Positions 50,499 through 61,920 of a stretch of 64,000 bases of DNA are shown here, one piece after another; within the stretch, counting starts at the first letter, position 1, and every line of letters begins with the position of its first letter. The position numbers and the translations under genes were made by a program. Source of the stretch: Latrodectus hesperus (taxonomy: Eukaryota; Arthropoda; Arachnida; Araneae; Theridiidae). Below the pieces are notes generated by a model, which was given only the letters and a program-made list of their open reading frames with translations, ran no database searches and had not been told where the DNA came from. Location: NCBI GenBank assembly GCA_037975125.1, contig CM075862.1:43895777-43959776 (forward strand). Direction: 5' to 3'.

Positions 50499-52411
50499 AA
50501 AAAATTGAAAGCACAGATGAAATTAATAAATATATACAAAGTGATATTTTTATTTAGTTTAAATACATAGAAAAATTAATCTGTGAAAATTAAATTTTTT
50601 ATTGTTTTCGATTTGTTTGTTCATTAACAAAAATGATAATTTTATCATTCAAAAACAGTATAGAAAAGTAGCACTTGCTAATGAACATGACGCTGATTAA
50701 ATATGACATGTTTTAACTTTAAATTAACATGAAATGCGCTTTTAAAAATAACCAGAAAACCAACAATGAAATTGACTGGATTCCTTTTTCTTTCATGATT
50801 TATAGAAAGGTTTAAAAATTCAAATGTTCTATATTTTAAAGTATTCAGATAAATCTGATAATATCGAGAGAGACATTCACTCTCCAAAGGAATGTCTCTA
50901 TATCTTTCCCAAAATGAAACTATAATCGCAATTCCAGGAATAAGAGTTTCTTCTGAAAATACTATGGAGGGAAAATGTGGTCAAACAACGTAAAAAAGTA
51001 TTTAAGAAAAATAAAGATCCTCCCTTTTAACATCGATACACAACACCATAGGAATAATTAAATTTTAGACAAAAACAGAAATCTCAGGAAAGAAATGAAT
51101 TTTCACTGCAATCCAATGGTGTTTGCGTTAATGATAATTGCTACCCCAGCGAAGAAGACTTAGTTAAATTTCGAATTACATTAAGTTGGAAAAAGAAAGA
51201 GATTATTAAGTATCTTTCTCATGTAATGACCCAATGAAATGAAGTAATAAAGTGAGCGCTGATAACAACCAAGAAAATACTTTGGCAGAAGGATTAATAA
51301 ATTGAGAAAAACATGTTTGTTTTAAATTTTCCTTCGGTAATTCCGACTTACTCAGCAATATTCCCTCTTTTTAAGAAATATTCCCTGCTTTAAAGGGAAA
51401 AAAAGCACACGTTGAATAATTCTCCCTTAAGTGTATTCCTTCAAAAATGAGATAGGGAAAAAAAAGATAAAATACGTATTTAATATTTTGTTAAAGACAG
51501 GAATTTTGAGTTTGATTAGGATAGGGCAATTATCGCTTAGCAATGATTAAAAGTGTGTTACTTCTTTTTCTTTTGAATTAGTTTTTTTTTTTAGATTGTT
51601 TGGAGAGAATGATATTTGAAATGATAAAAATTTTCTCCCCCTTTCTAATTTTTTTCCCTTTCGCTCGACATTTTACTTTGGAGTTCTTTCTTCGCTTTTG
51701 CTAATTTAAATAAAATTTCCCTCCGAAAATTCGCCAAATCCTTGGGATTTGGGAATTTTTAAGCGATGCTTTTCCGAGCAAGTGCGAAACGAAAGAGTTA
51801 CAAAACACAATTGAGATTTTATTTAGAGAGAGAGAGAAATCCAATTAGTATGCATGTATTCGTTCTCAGTCATATAGCAAGGTGTTTCTAATTAAAAAAC
51901 TAAATTGTGCACTTGAGGAATGTTGGGGCTGTAAGTGTAAAACGAGATGTCATAACACGGAAATATTATGATATTTGAAAAAAGATTTAGCTTTCTATTT
52001 AATCATCATACAAAATAAAATTTAATTTGTTAGGAGAATTTTTGGGATACGCACTGTTTCAATTTTTCCCATAAATATTCTTTTATTTTAAAAATTCGGA
52101 CCTTATTCTCAAATTTTTTAAAATGTAATTATTTTGTAGCATAATTTTTATATTTAGAAATAATGAAATATAAACTAGTTTTTTTCAACAACAATGAAAA
52201 AACAATATAAATTTTCTCATAATGAAAATTCATAATTATTTGGTAATAATGAAAAATTCATTATGTGCATAAACAAAAAAATGTTTTTCTTTCCTTTTCA
52301 AAATTAAAAAGTTGAGAATCACGAAGAAATGAATATTTTTAAACATTCCTTAATTAAAATTTCCATAAATTTAAATTGATTTTTTTAACTAAATTTTTTT
52401 CATTTATATAT
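50494..52411. other. AT-rich interval with moderately complex middle
   Basis: 51050-51800 is of higher complexity (for example GGTGTTTGCGTTAATGATAA and TTCGCTTTTGCTAATTTAAA) without open frames. It may include conserved non-coding sequence. No transposon structure recognised. Confidence 0.25.
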
Positions 52412-52420
52412 TTTTTAAAG

Positions 52421-53201
52421 TGCCGACCGATGGCGGTGTGGTTAGCGTCCCTAACTTCGAAGCAGTACGTCTCGAGTTCGAGTCCTGGTTCGGGCATTAA
52501 TGTTCTTTCTTTGTGTGGGTGTGTTTCTTTATCCTTTCACTTTCGCGGCAAAGATGGCATATCCCACTATACATGATGCTATCACTTTCTTTTCTATATA
52601 TTGGGTGGCCCACGGTATACGATGCCGTCACCTTCGTTTCTATATACTGGGTGCCCCACGGTATACGATGCCGTCACCTTCGTTTCTATATACTGGGTGC
52701 CCCACGGTATACGATGCCATCACCTTCGTTTCTATATATTGGGAGATTCACGGTATACGATGCCATCACCTTTCGTTTCTATATACTGGGTGCCCCACGG
52801 TATACGATGCCATCACTTCGTTTCTATATATTGGGTGATTCACGGTATACGATGCCATCACCTTCGTTTCTATATACTGGGTGCCCCACGGTATACGATG
52901 CCGTCACCTTCGTTTCTATATACTGGGTGCCCCACGGTATACGATGCCATCACCTTCGTTTCTATATATTGGGAGACTCACGGTATACGATGCCGTCACC
53001 TTCGTTTCTATATACTGGGTGCCCCACGGTATACGATGCCATCACTTCGTTTCTATATACTGGGTGCCCCACGGTATACGATGCCATCACCTTCGTTTCT
53101 ATATATTGGGTGCCCCACAGTATACGATGCCGTAACCTTCGTTTCTTGTAGTGCTGAACTGGATTAAATTCTTAAGGGCAGCAGGGCATGGGAAAAAATA
53201 C
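52421..53201 (+). mobile_element. tRNA-derived SINE expanded by an internal minisatellite
   Basis: Head TGCCGACCGATGGCGGTGTG, B box GAGTTCGAGTCCTGGTTC, then GGGCATTAATGTTCTTTCTT, related to the intact SINE at 56120-56428. The body runs into a 46-bp minisatellite and ends GGGCATGGGAAAAAATA, as the other copy ends GTTGGAAAAAAA. Flanks TTTTTAAAG (52412-52420) and TTTTTGAAG (53202-53210) look like a target duplication with one change, which puts the array inside the element. Confidence 0.7.
52564..53150 (+). repeat. 46-bp minisatellite, about 12-13 units
   Basis: GGTATACGATGCC starts at 52614, 52660, 52706, 52752, 52799, 52844, 52890, 52936, 52982, 53028, 53073 and 53119 (last unit AGTATAC), with a degenerate first unit at 52564. 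Spacing is 46, with single 45s and 47. Unit variants differ by GTCACC/ATCACC and GTGCCCCAC/GATTCAC/GACTCAC. All three plus-strand frames are open across it because 46 is not a multiple of three; these are not taken as genes. Confidence 0.97.
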
Positions 53202-53599
53202 TTTTTGAAGGTAAGCTACTATATTTAGTAGTATTTAAATTCGTTACCTTTTTAATAAATTTAAAATTATTCTTACATATTTGTTTGCTATCAAGCAGGC
53301 CCTGAAGTACCCCATATAGCATTAGAATTTAAAATTTAAAAAAAAATCAAAATATACTATTATCAAACGAAGTTCCTGGCTGAAAGTATGCTTTTTAAAA
53401 CTATTTTTTAAAAAATCATGCCATCAAACTTTTCTTTAAATTAACTTTTTTAATCTTTTGCAAGTAAAATGAAAATTTATTAAAAATTAATTAATTAAAT
53501 AAATATTAATAAATTAAATAAAAGGTAATTTTCTTAATTAAAAAATGTACGGAGTCAAAAGCCTAAAAAGCAGCTCATTTATTTATTTCTAGAACTATC

Positions 53600-53777
53600 G
53601 TACTGAAATCCAATAGCTAACGCTTTAGATTTCAGTTCGATAGTTTTTGGATTTAAATCCCACCTCGAATGTGGGTATTTTATGGTGTTTCAAAATAGAT
53701 TTAAAACTATAGTTCCGGGTTCAACTAAACATTTCCAAAAAAGTGATCGTAAATCAACAAATAGATCAAAACAAAAC
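53600..53777 (+). mobile_element. tRNA-derived SINE, family A, diverged
   Basis: Head with CCAATAGCTAACGCTTTAGA and B box GGATTTAAATCCCACC, then GAATGTGGGTATTTTATGG, AATAGATTTAAAACT and an AAATAGATCAAAACAAAAC end. Confidence 0.5.
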
Positions 53778-54038
53778 AGAGAATCGGAAAACCTATAGGA
53801 TAGTCAGAAGAACAATAATGTGAGAAAAATGTAGAATACAATATAAACGATTAAGATGAATTCCATCGACATTGAATATTTAGTAATTTTTAGCAAAGAT
53901 AAAGTGGCGAAATTGACACCAAACATTATCCATCTTTAAACTTCCTTTAAACCAGAAAATACATTATGTTCAACGATCACTTAACAAATATCGGTTCTAT
54001 CAGCCAAACGATTTCTGATTGGTTCCATAATAACATGT
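53778..54038. other. AT-rich interval between SINEs
   Basis: No recognisable feature. Confidence 0.35.
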
Positions 54039-54053
54039 CATCTCTGTTCATCT

Positions 54054-54316
54054 GCCGCTCACCCTGTCTAGTAGTCAGAGTGCCTGACAGAGGATGGGGA
54101 GGTCCTGGGTTAGAATCCCGGTCGGGCATGCATGTACTTTCTCTCTCTGTCTATCCTGTCTTTGTCCATTCCTTGTATGAATGGTTTTACCCTATAAATG
54201 GGTACCTATGCCATGTGTACGAAGGAAGTCGGAATCCACACCAAATTACGGTTCAGTTGGAAAAGTGGAGCAGCGCATCCCATGATGCTAGCCTAGCTGG
54301 CACAAGACGACAACAA
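54054..54316 (+). mobile_element. tRNA-derived SINE, family E, full copy with target duplication
   Basis: 263 bp. Head GCCGCTCACCCTGTCTAGTA, B box GGGTTAGAATCCCGG, GGCATGCATGTACTTTCTCT, ACCCTATAAATGGGTACCTA (a hairpin), GTTGGAAAAGTGGAGCAGCG, and end CACAAGACGACAACAA. Flanks CATCTCTGTTCATCT (54039-54053) and CATCTCGATTCATCT (54317-54331) form a 15-bp duplication with two differences. Confidence 0.9.
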
Positions 54317-54654
54317 CATCTCGATTCATCTATCAATAGGGTTACATCAATTTCAATTACGATTGTATTGAATGTGTATTCGTAGGTAATGCATCTATGA
54401 GCCTCAGTCTATTGAAATTTGTTAACTACCTGCATCAACACTTATGTGAAAATTTGGAAACACTAAATTAACTCTGATATTTTATATAGATGCTATAAAA
54501 TTAAATACAATCGATAAGGAAAAATTTAAATATTTTTACAGTTGTTTTTAGTTAAGAATACTGACCCACTAATATAAATAAATTGTAAGTATATGGTAAA
54601 CAGAGAAATAGTTTTTGCTATTTTCGCATTGCCATTGAGTAAACTGAGAATAAG

Positions 54655-55260
54655 TATGTAAATTAGTGTATGATGTGGTTGGGACACCAGTCAATCGAGA
54701 GTAGGTCACTGCAGACCTGTACTCGCAGCAATTGAAACGTGTACAACAGGCATTGCAACAGAATCAGCCAGTACTAGTTAATCGCAAGAGTGTTCTGTTC
54801 TTGGCCGATAATGCGAGGCTGCATGTCACGCGAGTGGCCAGCTATACCATATAGCGACTTGGTTGGTAGACTTGGTGCCCTTCTCATTACTCACCTGACC
54901 TTACACCATCATATTACCACCTCTACCATTCCCTGTTCAATCATCTTCGAGGAAAATCATTTGTCAATGAAGCAAATTTGCGTCAAGCACTCACGGGCTT
55001 TTTTGCGTCCGAAGCCCCATAGTTTTGCCGCAAGGGGATTGCACAGCTGAAGACACGCTGACCGAAAGAGCTGAATTCCGATGGTGATTACTTAGAGATC
55101 TTACGATGGGCTACATTTACCCCCAGTTTTAACGCAAGGGAGTTGCACAACTTGAGGCACATTGGCAGAAGGAGCTGCATGCCGATGGTGATTTCTTAGA
55201 GAACTAACTATGGGCTACATTTACTCTAGGTCATGTTCTTTTGATGCATTAAAAACTGCG
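54655..55260 (+). pseudogene. Mariner transposase pseudogene with duplicated 3' end
   Basis: Plus-strand reading gives TADLYSQQLKRVQQALQQNQ..., then NRKSVLFLADNARLHVTRVA (second catalytic Asp in ADNARLH), HYSPDLTPSYYHLYHSLFNH (the third catalytic Asp of PSDYHLF is Tyr here), then FVNEANLRQALTGFFASKPH and SFAARGLHS. Stops and frameshifts interrupt it, the N-terminal half is missing, and no terminal repeats were found. The last 105 bp (55011-55115) is followed by a second, diverged copy (55116-55220). Inactive; a different lineage or subfamily from the copy at 10.5 kb. Confidence 0.85.
55011..55220. repeat. 105-bp tandem duplication within the mariner relic
   Basis: CCCCATAGTTTTGCCGCAAG...GGGCTACATTTA (55011-55115) is repeated as CCCCAGTTTTAACGCAAGGG...GGGCTACATTTA (55116-55220), about 80 percent alike by eye. 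Confidence 0.85.
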
Positions 55261-56097
55261 AAACGTTTCTTGTTTATCTTGTATATACAGCTTTGAATTG
55301 CATTTTATCAACTAATCTAGTTGATATTTATTAAAATTATCTTATATTTAATTTTCAATCAAAATATTTTAATGTTTACACAAATTTAAGTTTTTAGTAT
55401 TTTTTATTCCTAAATAAATAAAAAAACACTTTAAATTTCTAATTTCTTATATATTGAAAATTTTTAATATTAAATATAAATGCTGCTTATAAAAAAGTTA
55501 TAATCATCACTAAAAATTCTGAAAGATATTTAAATATTTTTGGATTTTACACCAAAGTATTTAACACTCAATCCCTTTCTAATTATTCCGAAAAATGATT
55601 CATAGAAATATAAATTTGTGTATAGCATGTGTGAGACTTACGGCTCTTAATTAATACCGCATTTAAACAATGTATTTCAACACATTTTTACAATTTATAT
55701 TATTTATAAAAACTGAAAAATAATGATTAGATGATCACTTAAATTGTAACAATAATTATGCTTCTTAAACAGTTTTAACAGTTCCACATTTGTATGTTCA
55801 AATGAAATGATTAATCATAACATTTTCCCTTTTTTTTCTTAAATAACTTGCAATCTGATTGTAAGAAATATAAAATTTGTATGATAGGAAATTTTAATGT
55901 GGGATATTGATGAATGATTGATTACGCCATTCATTACATCTCTGAGAACAATTTTTATTAATATAGCATAAAAAGATTAAAAATAAAAATTTTTAAGATT
56001 TGATTTTCATCGCTACTGTTAGTGAGGGGTTAGCTACGAATGAGCTAAAGACTTCTGAGTTAGGCGTTTCCAGCAATTGAATTAACATTCAAACTTT
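55261..56097. other. AT-rich interval without recognisable feature
   Basis: No coding-like frame or repeat recognised. Confidence 0.35.
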
Positions 56098-56119
56098 ATC
56101 AATTCTTTATGTTATTGTC

Positions 56120-56428
56120 ATGCCGACCGATGGCTGAGTGGTTAGCGTTCCTGACTCCTGAGCTGTGGGTCCCGGGTTCGAATCCCGGTTCGGGCATAGA
56201 TGTTACTTTCTTTCTCTGTTCTCTCTGTGTTTCTCTATCCTTTCTTCTGTGATGATGAATGAATGTGGCCCACCCTATAAATGGGTTTGTGGTGGTATGA
56301 CGTGGGTAACGCTACTCGCCTCCGTGACTTGGTTCACAGGTGCCCGCTGGGTAACGACAAATGAGTAGCAGTTTCTGGCCTTGTTGTGGCTTAGGGTTCA
56401 ACCCTCAGTGCCCGCCGTTGGAAAAAAA
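56120..56428 (+). mobile_element. tRNA-derived SINE inserted at the tail of another SINE
   Basis: Head TGCCGACCGATGGCTGAGTG, B box GGGTTCGAATCCCGG, GGGCATAGATGTTACTTTCT, CACCCTATAAATGGGTTTGT and GGTTCAACCCTCAGTGCCCG, with a short poly-A end (GGAAAAAAA). Flanks TATGTTATTGTC (56108-56119) and TATGTTGTTGTC (56429-56440) are a 12-bp duplication with one change; the right one is the 3' tail of the adjacent minus-strand SINE. Confidence 0.9.
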
Positions 56429-56712
56429 TATGTTGTTGTCTTGTGCCTGCCAGCTAGGCTGGCATCATGGGGTGCGCTGCTCCACTTTTCCAACTGGACC
56501 ATATTTTGATGAAGAGTCCGACTTCCTCAGTACACACATGCTATAGATACCCATTTATAGGGTAGGCAACCACTCACAACCCATTCATACAAGGAAAAGA
56601 TAAAGGCATGATAGAGCGAGAGAGAAAGTACATCCATGCTCGAACCAAGATTCGAACCCAGGTCCTCCCTATCCGCAGTCAGGTACGCTGACCACTAGAC
56701 AAGTTGGGTGGC
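56429..56712 (-). mobile_element. tRNA-derived SINE, family E, minus-strand copy, interrupted at its 3' end
   Basis: On the minus strand: GCCACCCAACTTGTCTAGTG, B box GGGTTCGAATCTTGG, GCATGGATGTACTTTCTCTC, CCTACCCTATAAATGGGTAT, GTTGGAAAAGTGGAGCAGCG, end GCACAAGACAACAACATA. Its own target duplication is split by the neighbour: ATCAATTCTTTAT (56098-56110) and ATTAATTCTTAAT (56713-56725), two differences in 13. Confidence 0.88.
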
Positions 56713-56816
56713 ATTAATTCTTAATTTTAATAACTTAAGAATTTTCTTCCACAGCATGTATCCATCAAAATGTAAATCTTCCTTAATTTTTCTTTGCTCT
56801 GCTTAACTGAGAAACG

Positions 56817-57041
56817 GGCGCTCCGTGGCTGAGTGGTCTAAAGCATCACCGCTAATCGCTTGAGAGCGTAGGAGTGTGGGTTCGATTCCCATCGTGGCCC
56901 TGGGTGTTTTCTTCGTTATTCTTCTGTGATTGTACATCTGTCATTGTGCTATTTGTCCTATTATCGACGAAGACTTACAAGCGGATCTCAAGAATCAAGC
57001 ATACAAGTCTGAATACATGTAATGTTATGTAATATTATGTA
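56817..57041 (+). mobile_element. tRNA-Ser-derived SINE with 12-bp target duplication
   Basis: 225 bp. The head GGCGCTCCGTGGCTGAGTGG, an anticodon-loop-like CCGCTAA (as in tRNA-Ser GCT), a long variable arm and B box GGGTTCGATTCCCAT point to a class II serine tRNA ancestor. The acceptor stem does not pair fully, so it is not a functional tRNA. The body ends in a TGTAATGTTATGTAATATTA repeat tail. Flanks AACTGAGAAACG at 56805-56816 and 57042-57053 are identical, suggesting a young insertion. Confidence 0.92.
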
Positions 57042-57053
57042 AACTGAGAAACG

Positions 57054-57939
57054 TTTTTTCAGAATGTAATTGTCCAATGAATAGCAGTTATCCCTTTAAA
57101 CATACGTCCATATAAATTTAACGTGTCGAGTCTTCTATGCTAAACATTATTTTCCGGAATTCCTCCAAAAATACATCAAGTCACACAAAATCCTTTCCTC
57201 TTTCATAATCAAAATGAAGTCTGGTTATTTTGTTTCTTATCTTTCTTTATTTAAATTAAATAATAAAATAATTTTACAGGGAAAAAAGTAGATACATTTG
57301 CGTTAAATAAATGGATTATTGAATATTAAAAAACACCAATTTCACACACACATATCTGAGTTGACAACGTGAAATAAAATTCTTAATACAAAATGAAGCC
57401 ATTTAAAGAAATTATTAAGAAAGAAAAAAATAACTTGTTTGTAAACACAAGCAATCAGCTGAAAATGGCTTCATTTTTAAACTTTTCTGTAAATATTAAT
57501 AATTTGTTTTACTGGAAGTGAATAAAAAGAAATTCTTTTCGATAATTTTTTATGAATGTATAATAACCCAGTGAAAAGAAAAAAGTTTTACATTTTAAAA
57601 ATATCATATTTCCGACATCCACAATCCTGAACATACTTGTTTACTTTCTAACGATTTTATAATTAATGTATTTGACTTTATTATCGACGCATATGTGTAG
57701 CAAATAAAGATAAATCATTTAAATCCCACCAAGCTTATCTTGAAGCCTCACTTCAACAACAATTACCTTTACAAGAAAAACCATTTAAATAAAGGAATAC
57801 ATCATGCATTTGAATTATCAAAATATAAACTTATCACTTTCAAAGTCTTCGTTAGTTTTGGCCTGGTCTAATTATAAGAATCTTAGCAGTGTTCGATTTT
57901 ATAAAATATATGGAAGGAGTTTTTAGAGATTCAGTAAAA
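57054..57939. other. AT-rich interval without recognisable feature
   Basis: No coding-like frame or repeat family recognised. Confidence 0.35.
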
Positions 57940-58480
57940 GACTTTATCTCCATTGACAATACCTACTTTATGCAAGACTAAGCGCGGCATTAAATGAAAC
58001 CATTGTTCTTTACAGAACAGGAATCGAAGGAGCGGCATCATGGATCTCCAGTAACGCGATCGGGGAGATTGAAAATGGTAAAATATCTCCTCCGCCCACC
58101 TCGGGAGACGACCTCGTCCATTACCAGCAAATGCGTGTAATAAGGCGCAATACAAATCTCTCCACAATCAGGAGGATTGGAAGGGAGACGCTCGGTGAGA
58201 TCCGCTCAGAGAAACAGAAGATAGAGGGAATAAAACTTGAAGAACGATGACCAGAAACGGAATTCCTGGTTAAAGACAAAACCCCCTATCTTGACGGGGG
58301 TGGCGTGGGGAGAGGGAGTTGATGGGAGCGAGGCAAAAATTTCTCATTCTAACATATTCGCCTGCTTAAAGGCTTGGTGGCGAACTCCCGCAAGACAGGG
58401 AAGCTAGACAACTCCTTCCTGTTCCACCGGGCTCCTTTAATAGGCTTTAGCTTCCTTTTTATTTATTTATTTATCTTCTC
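57940..58480. promoter_or_regulatory. GC-rich island, candidate conserved element or lost exon
   Basis: Among the most GC-rich parts of the window. It has a SOX-type AACAATGG core in reverse (CCATTGTTCT near 57998). The plus strand is open for about 98 codons (57953-58249) without an ATG at its start, reading ...ALNETIVLYRTGIEGAASWI... and ending KLEER before TGA; TTGTTCTTTACAG inside it resembles a splice acceptor. The minus strand is also open for 78 codons. I recognise no family, so regulatory element and decayed exon are both open. Confidence 0.3.
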
Positions 58481-58499
58481 CCCTTTTTGGTGTCGATGC

Positions 58500-58990
58500 T
58501 ATTTTTAACGAGTTCCTTCTCCCAGAGAGAAAACAGAGAATCCTATCCGACCTGATGAATTTGACCGAGATTATCTTGCTAAGGCCTCATTTTTTTGCAC
58601 CAGGGGAATCTCTCTCATTGTTGTACAAGACCATTTTTTGTGGCGCTTTTTGTTCTTCTTCTACTCTGTCCTGGTTTGCTCTCTCCTCCTCCGCGTCCTA
58701 TCGCTTGATTAACTTCCTGCACAGTACGGTATCGCAGGACCGGAAAGGTTGGTGTTATGAGGGGTTGGGGAAAGATATTGGGTTTGGTAGTTGGAGAGAA
58801 AGTGCCCAATTCTTTACCTCAAGCAAGGAAGTCGTGCGGATGATGTACGTGTGATGATGATGGAGGAAAAAGGGGTGAAGGTGGAAGGATGGTCCCCGAT
58901 AACTGGTTGCCTAGTATTGGATGGAAGCTGTCTCGGAAACAAGTTGCTTCAGATTACCTCTTCCACTTCTTGTCGTTGAACTTGGAAGTT
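58500..58990. promoter_or_regulatory. GC-richer island, candidate conserved non-coding element
   Basis: Complex sequence contiguous with the previous island, separated by a TTTATTTATTTAT run. Overlapping open frames on both strands (99 and 64 codons) match no family and lack splice boundaries. Regulatory role inferred from composition only. Confidence 0.2.
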
Positions 58991-61920
58991 TTTGCTTCTG
59001 AACTGCGAACACTGTACATTATTAGTTGTTTTATATTTTCTGACACCTCGATTTATTTTATAGCAAGCCATAGCATAAAATAACTTCCATTTTTCATATT
59101 AGCCATTTAATTTTTGTTATACGTCATAATAACCAACAATAAAATATCATTTCATATACCAGCAATTCAGCATAACCAATAATTAAATAATTAATTCAAT
59201 CGGTGTGTTAAATAAATTTTTTATAAACAAAGAACCCTTAACTAATCTATTTGAAAGAGGCGCCTTTTTTAAGAACAAAAGATAGCAGTTTGATTTATGA
59301 CTCAGTTATAAAAAAAAGTGGTATTGAAAGAGGCCATACGTTTTACGTAGGATCTGATATATCTCTGTTGTTGTAATTTAGAAGTTTGTATAGGAGAGAG
59401 CCAATTCGAGTTGTCGATTTCGTCATCTGACTGTGGCTCAAAATTACGTGGCAATTAATTGATTTTAGCGACATCGATTGATAGAAATTGGCATCCGGAA
59501 ATGTATAAAAAAACCCAACCTAACCTAATAAAAGCATTACTCTAAAATACGACTGACAAAAGTGCTTCGTAGTTGTTTCGGGAGACAGGGTTGACACTTA
59601 AATTCTTTTCTACGAAATGTCACATCACGCAAAGGAAAAGCAGTAAGCAATGATGATCAAAGGGACTACAAATAATGCAGCTTTTAACTGAATAGAATCC
59701 AAGCAATTACCTTCTGTTCGGGACAGCAGTGGCTCTTCCTTTCGAAATATAACTGTCCCAGTCAGAAATGAAATATAGCAAAAGACATTAATGCTTATAC
59801 ATTTTGTTTCTCACTGATTTTATAGTTATAATTAAACTGAGTTTTTAATGCATTCCATATTGCGCCATAACTAGTTTTGCTATTTCCAATTTTATTAGAA
59901 AGAAATGGATCACTGTTGATTTTCCTTCATCTCCAATTGTTTGGATTTCATTACGTGATATCAACATTATCAAGTGCTGCTCTATTTGCAAAACTAAGAT
60001 CTAAATTATAAATTCTGACATTTTATGGGTAGAAGAAATTCATGTTCATCTGAATTTGCAATAAACAGCTCTTTTTTTGGTTAATGGATGTTCCTAAATG
60101 TTGGAAATAACTACATCGATGAAATTGCTTGCGAAGATAATGTTTTCGGTTTAGCAATGGCAAAGATGGGGTTATGAAAAAATAATTTTTATATTAAAAA
60201 TCAACCAAATATTTTTACAGAATGTAGTGTACTTAAATACATAAATACCAAAAAAAATCAAACTCATTATAACGCTTTTCGATAAAATTATCGAATTTGT
60301 AATTTTGAACAAAATAAATAAGATATAAAAAAATAATTCGCTTCGTTTTTTCCCCTCTCCTTATTAAGAAAAGTAAATATCACCTGGCAATTGAAAATGC
60401 ATGAATGAACATAAAATAAAACTACTTCAAATTAAAAATGTGTGAAAAATGTAGCATGAAACTGCAAACAAAAAACGCTCGAGATACAACTTGTTATATC
60501 ACTTTGAGTGGTATTTCGCGAAATTTATATGGCGAAAATCTCATACAAAAAAATGAGAACCTTTGGATGCCATATTAAAAGTAATCATGGAGTTATGAAA
60601 AAACCCCAAACTATATTCAAGTATTTCTAATTTGGCGATAATCTTAACATCTTTTTTATTGTAGGGCCATGAAAATGTTATTCTAGCAGTTCTAAATTCA
60701 AGTGCCGATCTTGAAATTTACAAATACGAAATAAGTGATTTCGTAGACAAATCTTGAATCGTAGTGAATCTTGATTATTTTCATCAATATGTTAAGAAAC
60801 TTGAAGAGAAAAGCTAAGCTCAAAAATATTGATATTTTTTTCGAAAAGACTTATATTTTCCCGAAAAGATATTGTAGTGCAACTGATGCAAAAAAAAAGT
60901 TCTGATAACTTTTGATTTTTAATGATTTAATGAAAATAATTCGGAAATTTTAATATATTTGCAGAAAAATACGTTCTAAAACTTCACTACAAGTTACGAG
61001 AAAGATAATATACAAAGAAATGTCATGGATAGATTTTCGAAAAGATTTTTAAAATAAATTTTTAACCAACCAAAGCAAAACGATATTTTTTATGAAAATT
61101 TTTTTTTAAAAAAAAAGACTAGTTTCGTGATAAATTCTATTGTGTCGAATGAAACAAAATAACTACTCACAATTACTAATTTAAAATATTTAGGAATAGC
61201 AAACTGTCTCAATGAATTTATAATTTAAAATATTATTCAATTTGTTCTAAAAATAACAGAAAATTTGCACGCAGTTCAATCTAAACTTGCATGCAAAAAT
61301 TTTAACTGGATCACACACTGAATGAAATAATATTAACAAAAAAGAAGTCACACACACACAGGAATCGTGACAGTTAATCTCATTTCTAATTCGCTAGTGG
61401 AAAAAAAAAGAAAACAAAAATATAGAAAAAGCTTGCGTCAGTACATTTTTGCATATTAACTGCGTGTATAGCAAACGATGTTTTTATAAGATTGAACAAT
61501 GTTTGAAAGGGATTGTAGGGCTTCGTTTTCTTCCACCAGCCTGACATCGATTATATAGGTCAGGAAGTTCTAATCGCCTCAATCCTTTTACCAGAAGCCA
61601 CCAAACCACTTGAAGCCACCACAAGACAGAGTCAGCAACAACTTTAATCCTTTTCCGCCAAACTGTGGCCGCCCTGTTTATCGCCACGTTTCTGCAGCAA
61701 CCAGCAGAATCAGAGATCATTTGAGGCACACTTTAACATAAAAGCGTTTTAGATTCAGAAACTGCTGAATCAGAAAAACCAACGCTTCTTTATATCATAA
61801 TGAAGCTCGGAATAAAATTGAATTTAGAAAACTATAGAAGATTTAATGTCGCTTATGTTTTTTTAAGTTTAATTAACTAATTATTGATTCATTAAATAGA
61901 AATTGAATATGCAATAAACT
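58991..61920. other. AT-rich interval; complex patch at 61490-61740
   Basis: Mostly featureless. The patch at 61490-61740 is GC-richer, with repeated AAGCCACCA.A words and an 81-codon minus-strand frame lacking motifs. It may be a decayed transposon or non-coding element. Confidence 0.3.

Noticed and set aside
56122..56195. Possible functional tRNA gene
   Set aside because: The T arm is perfect but the acceptor stem does not pair, and the copy continues into a SINE body bounded by a target duplication.
56817..56903. Possible functional tRNA-Ser gene
   Set aside because: The acceptor stem mispairs after the first bases and the base before the anticodon is C rather than T. Sequence continues into a SINE body with its own target duplication.
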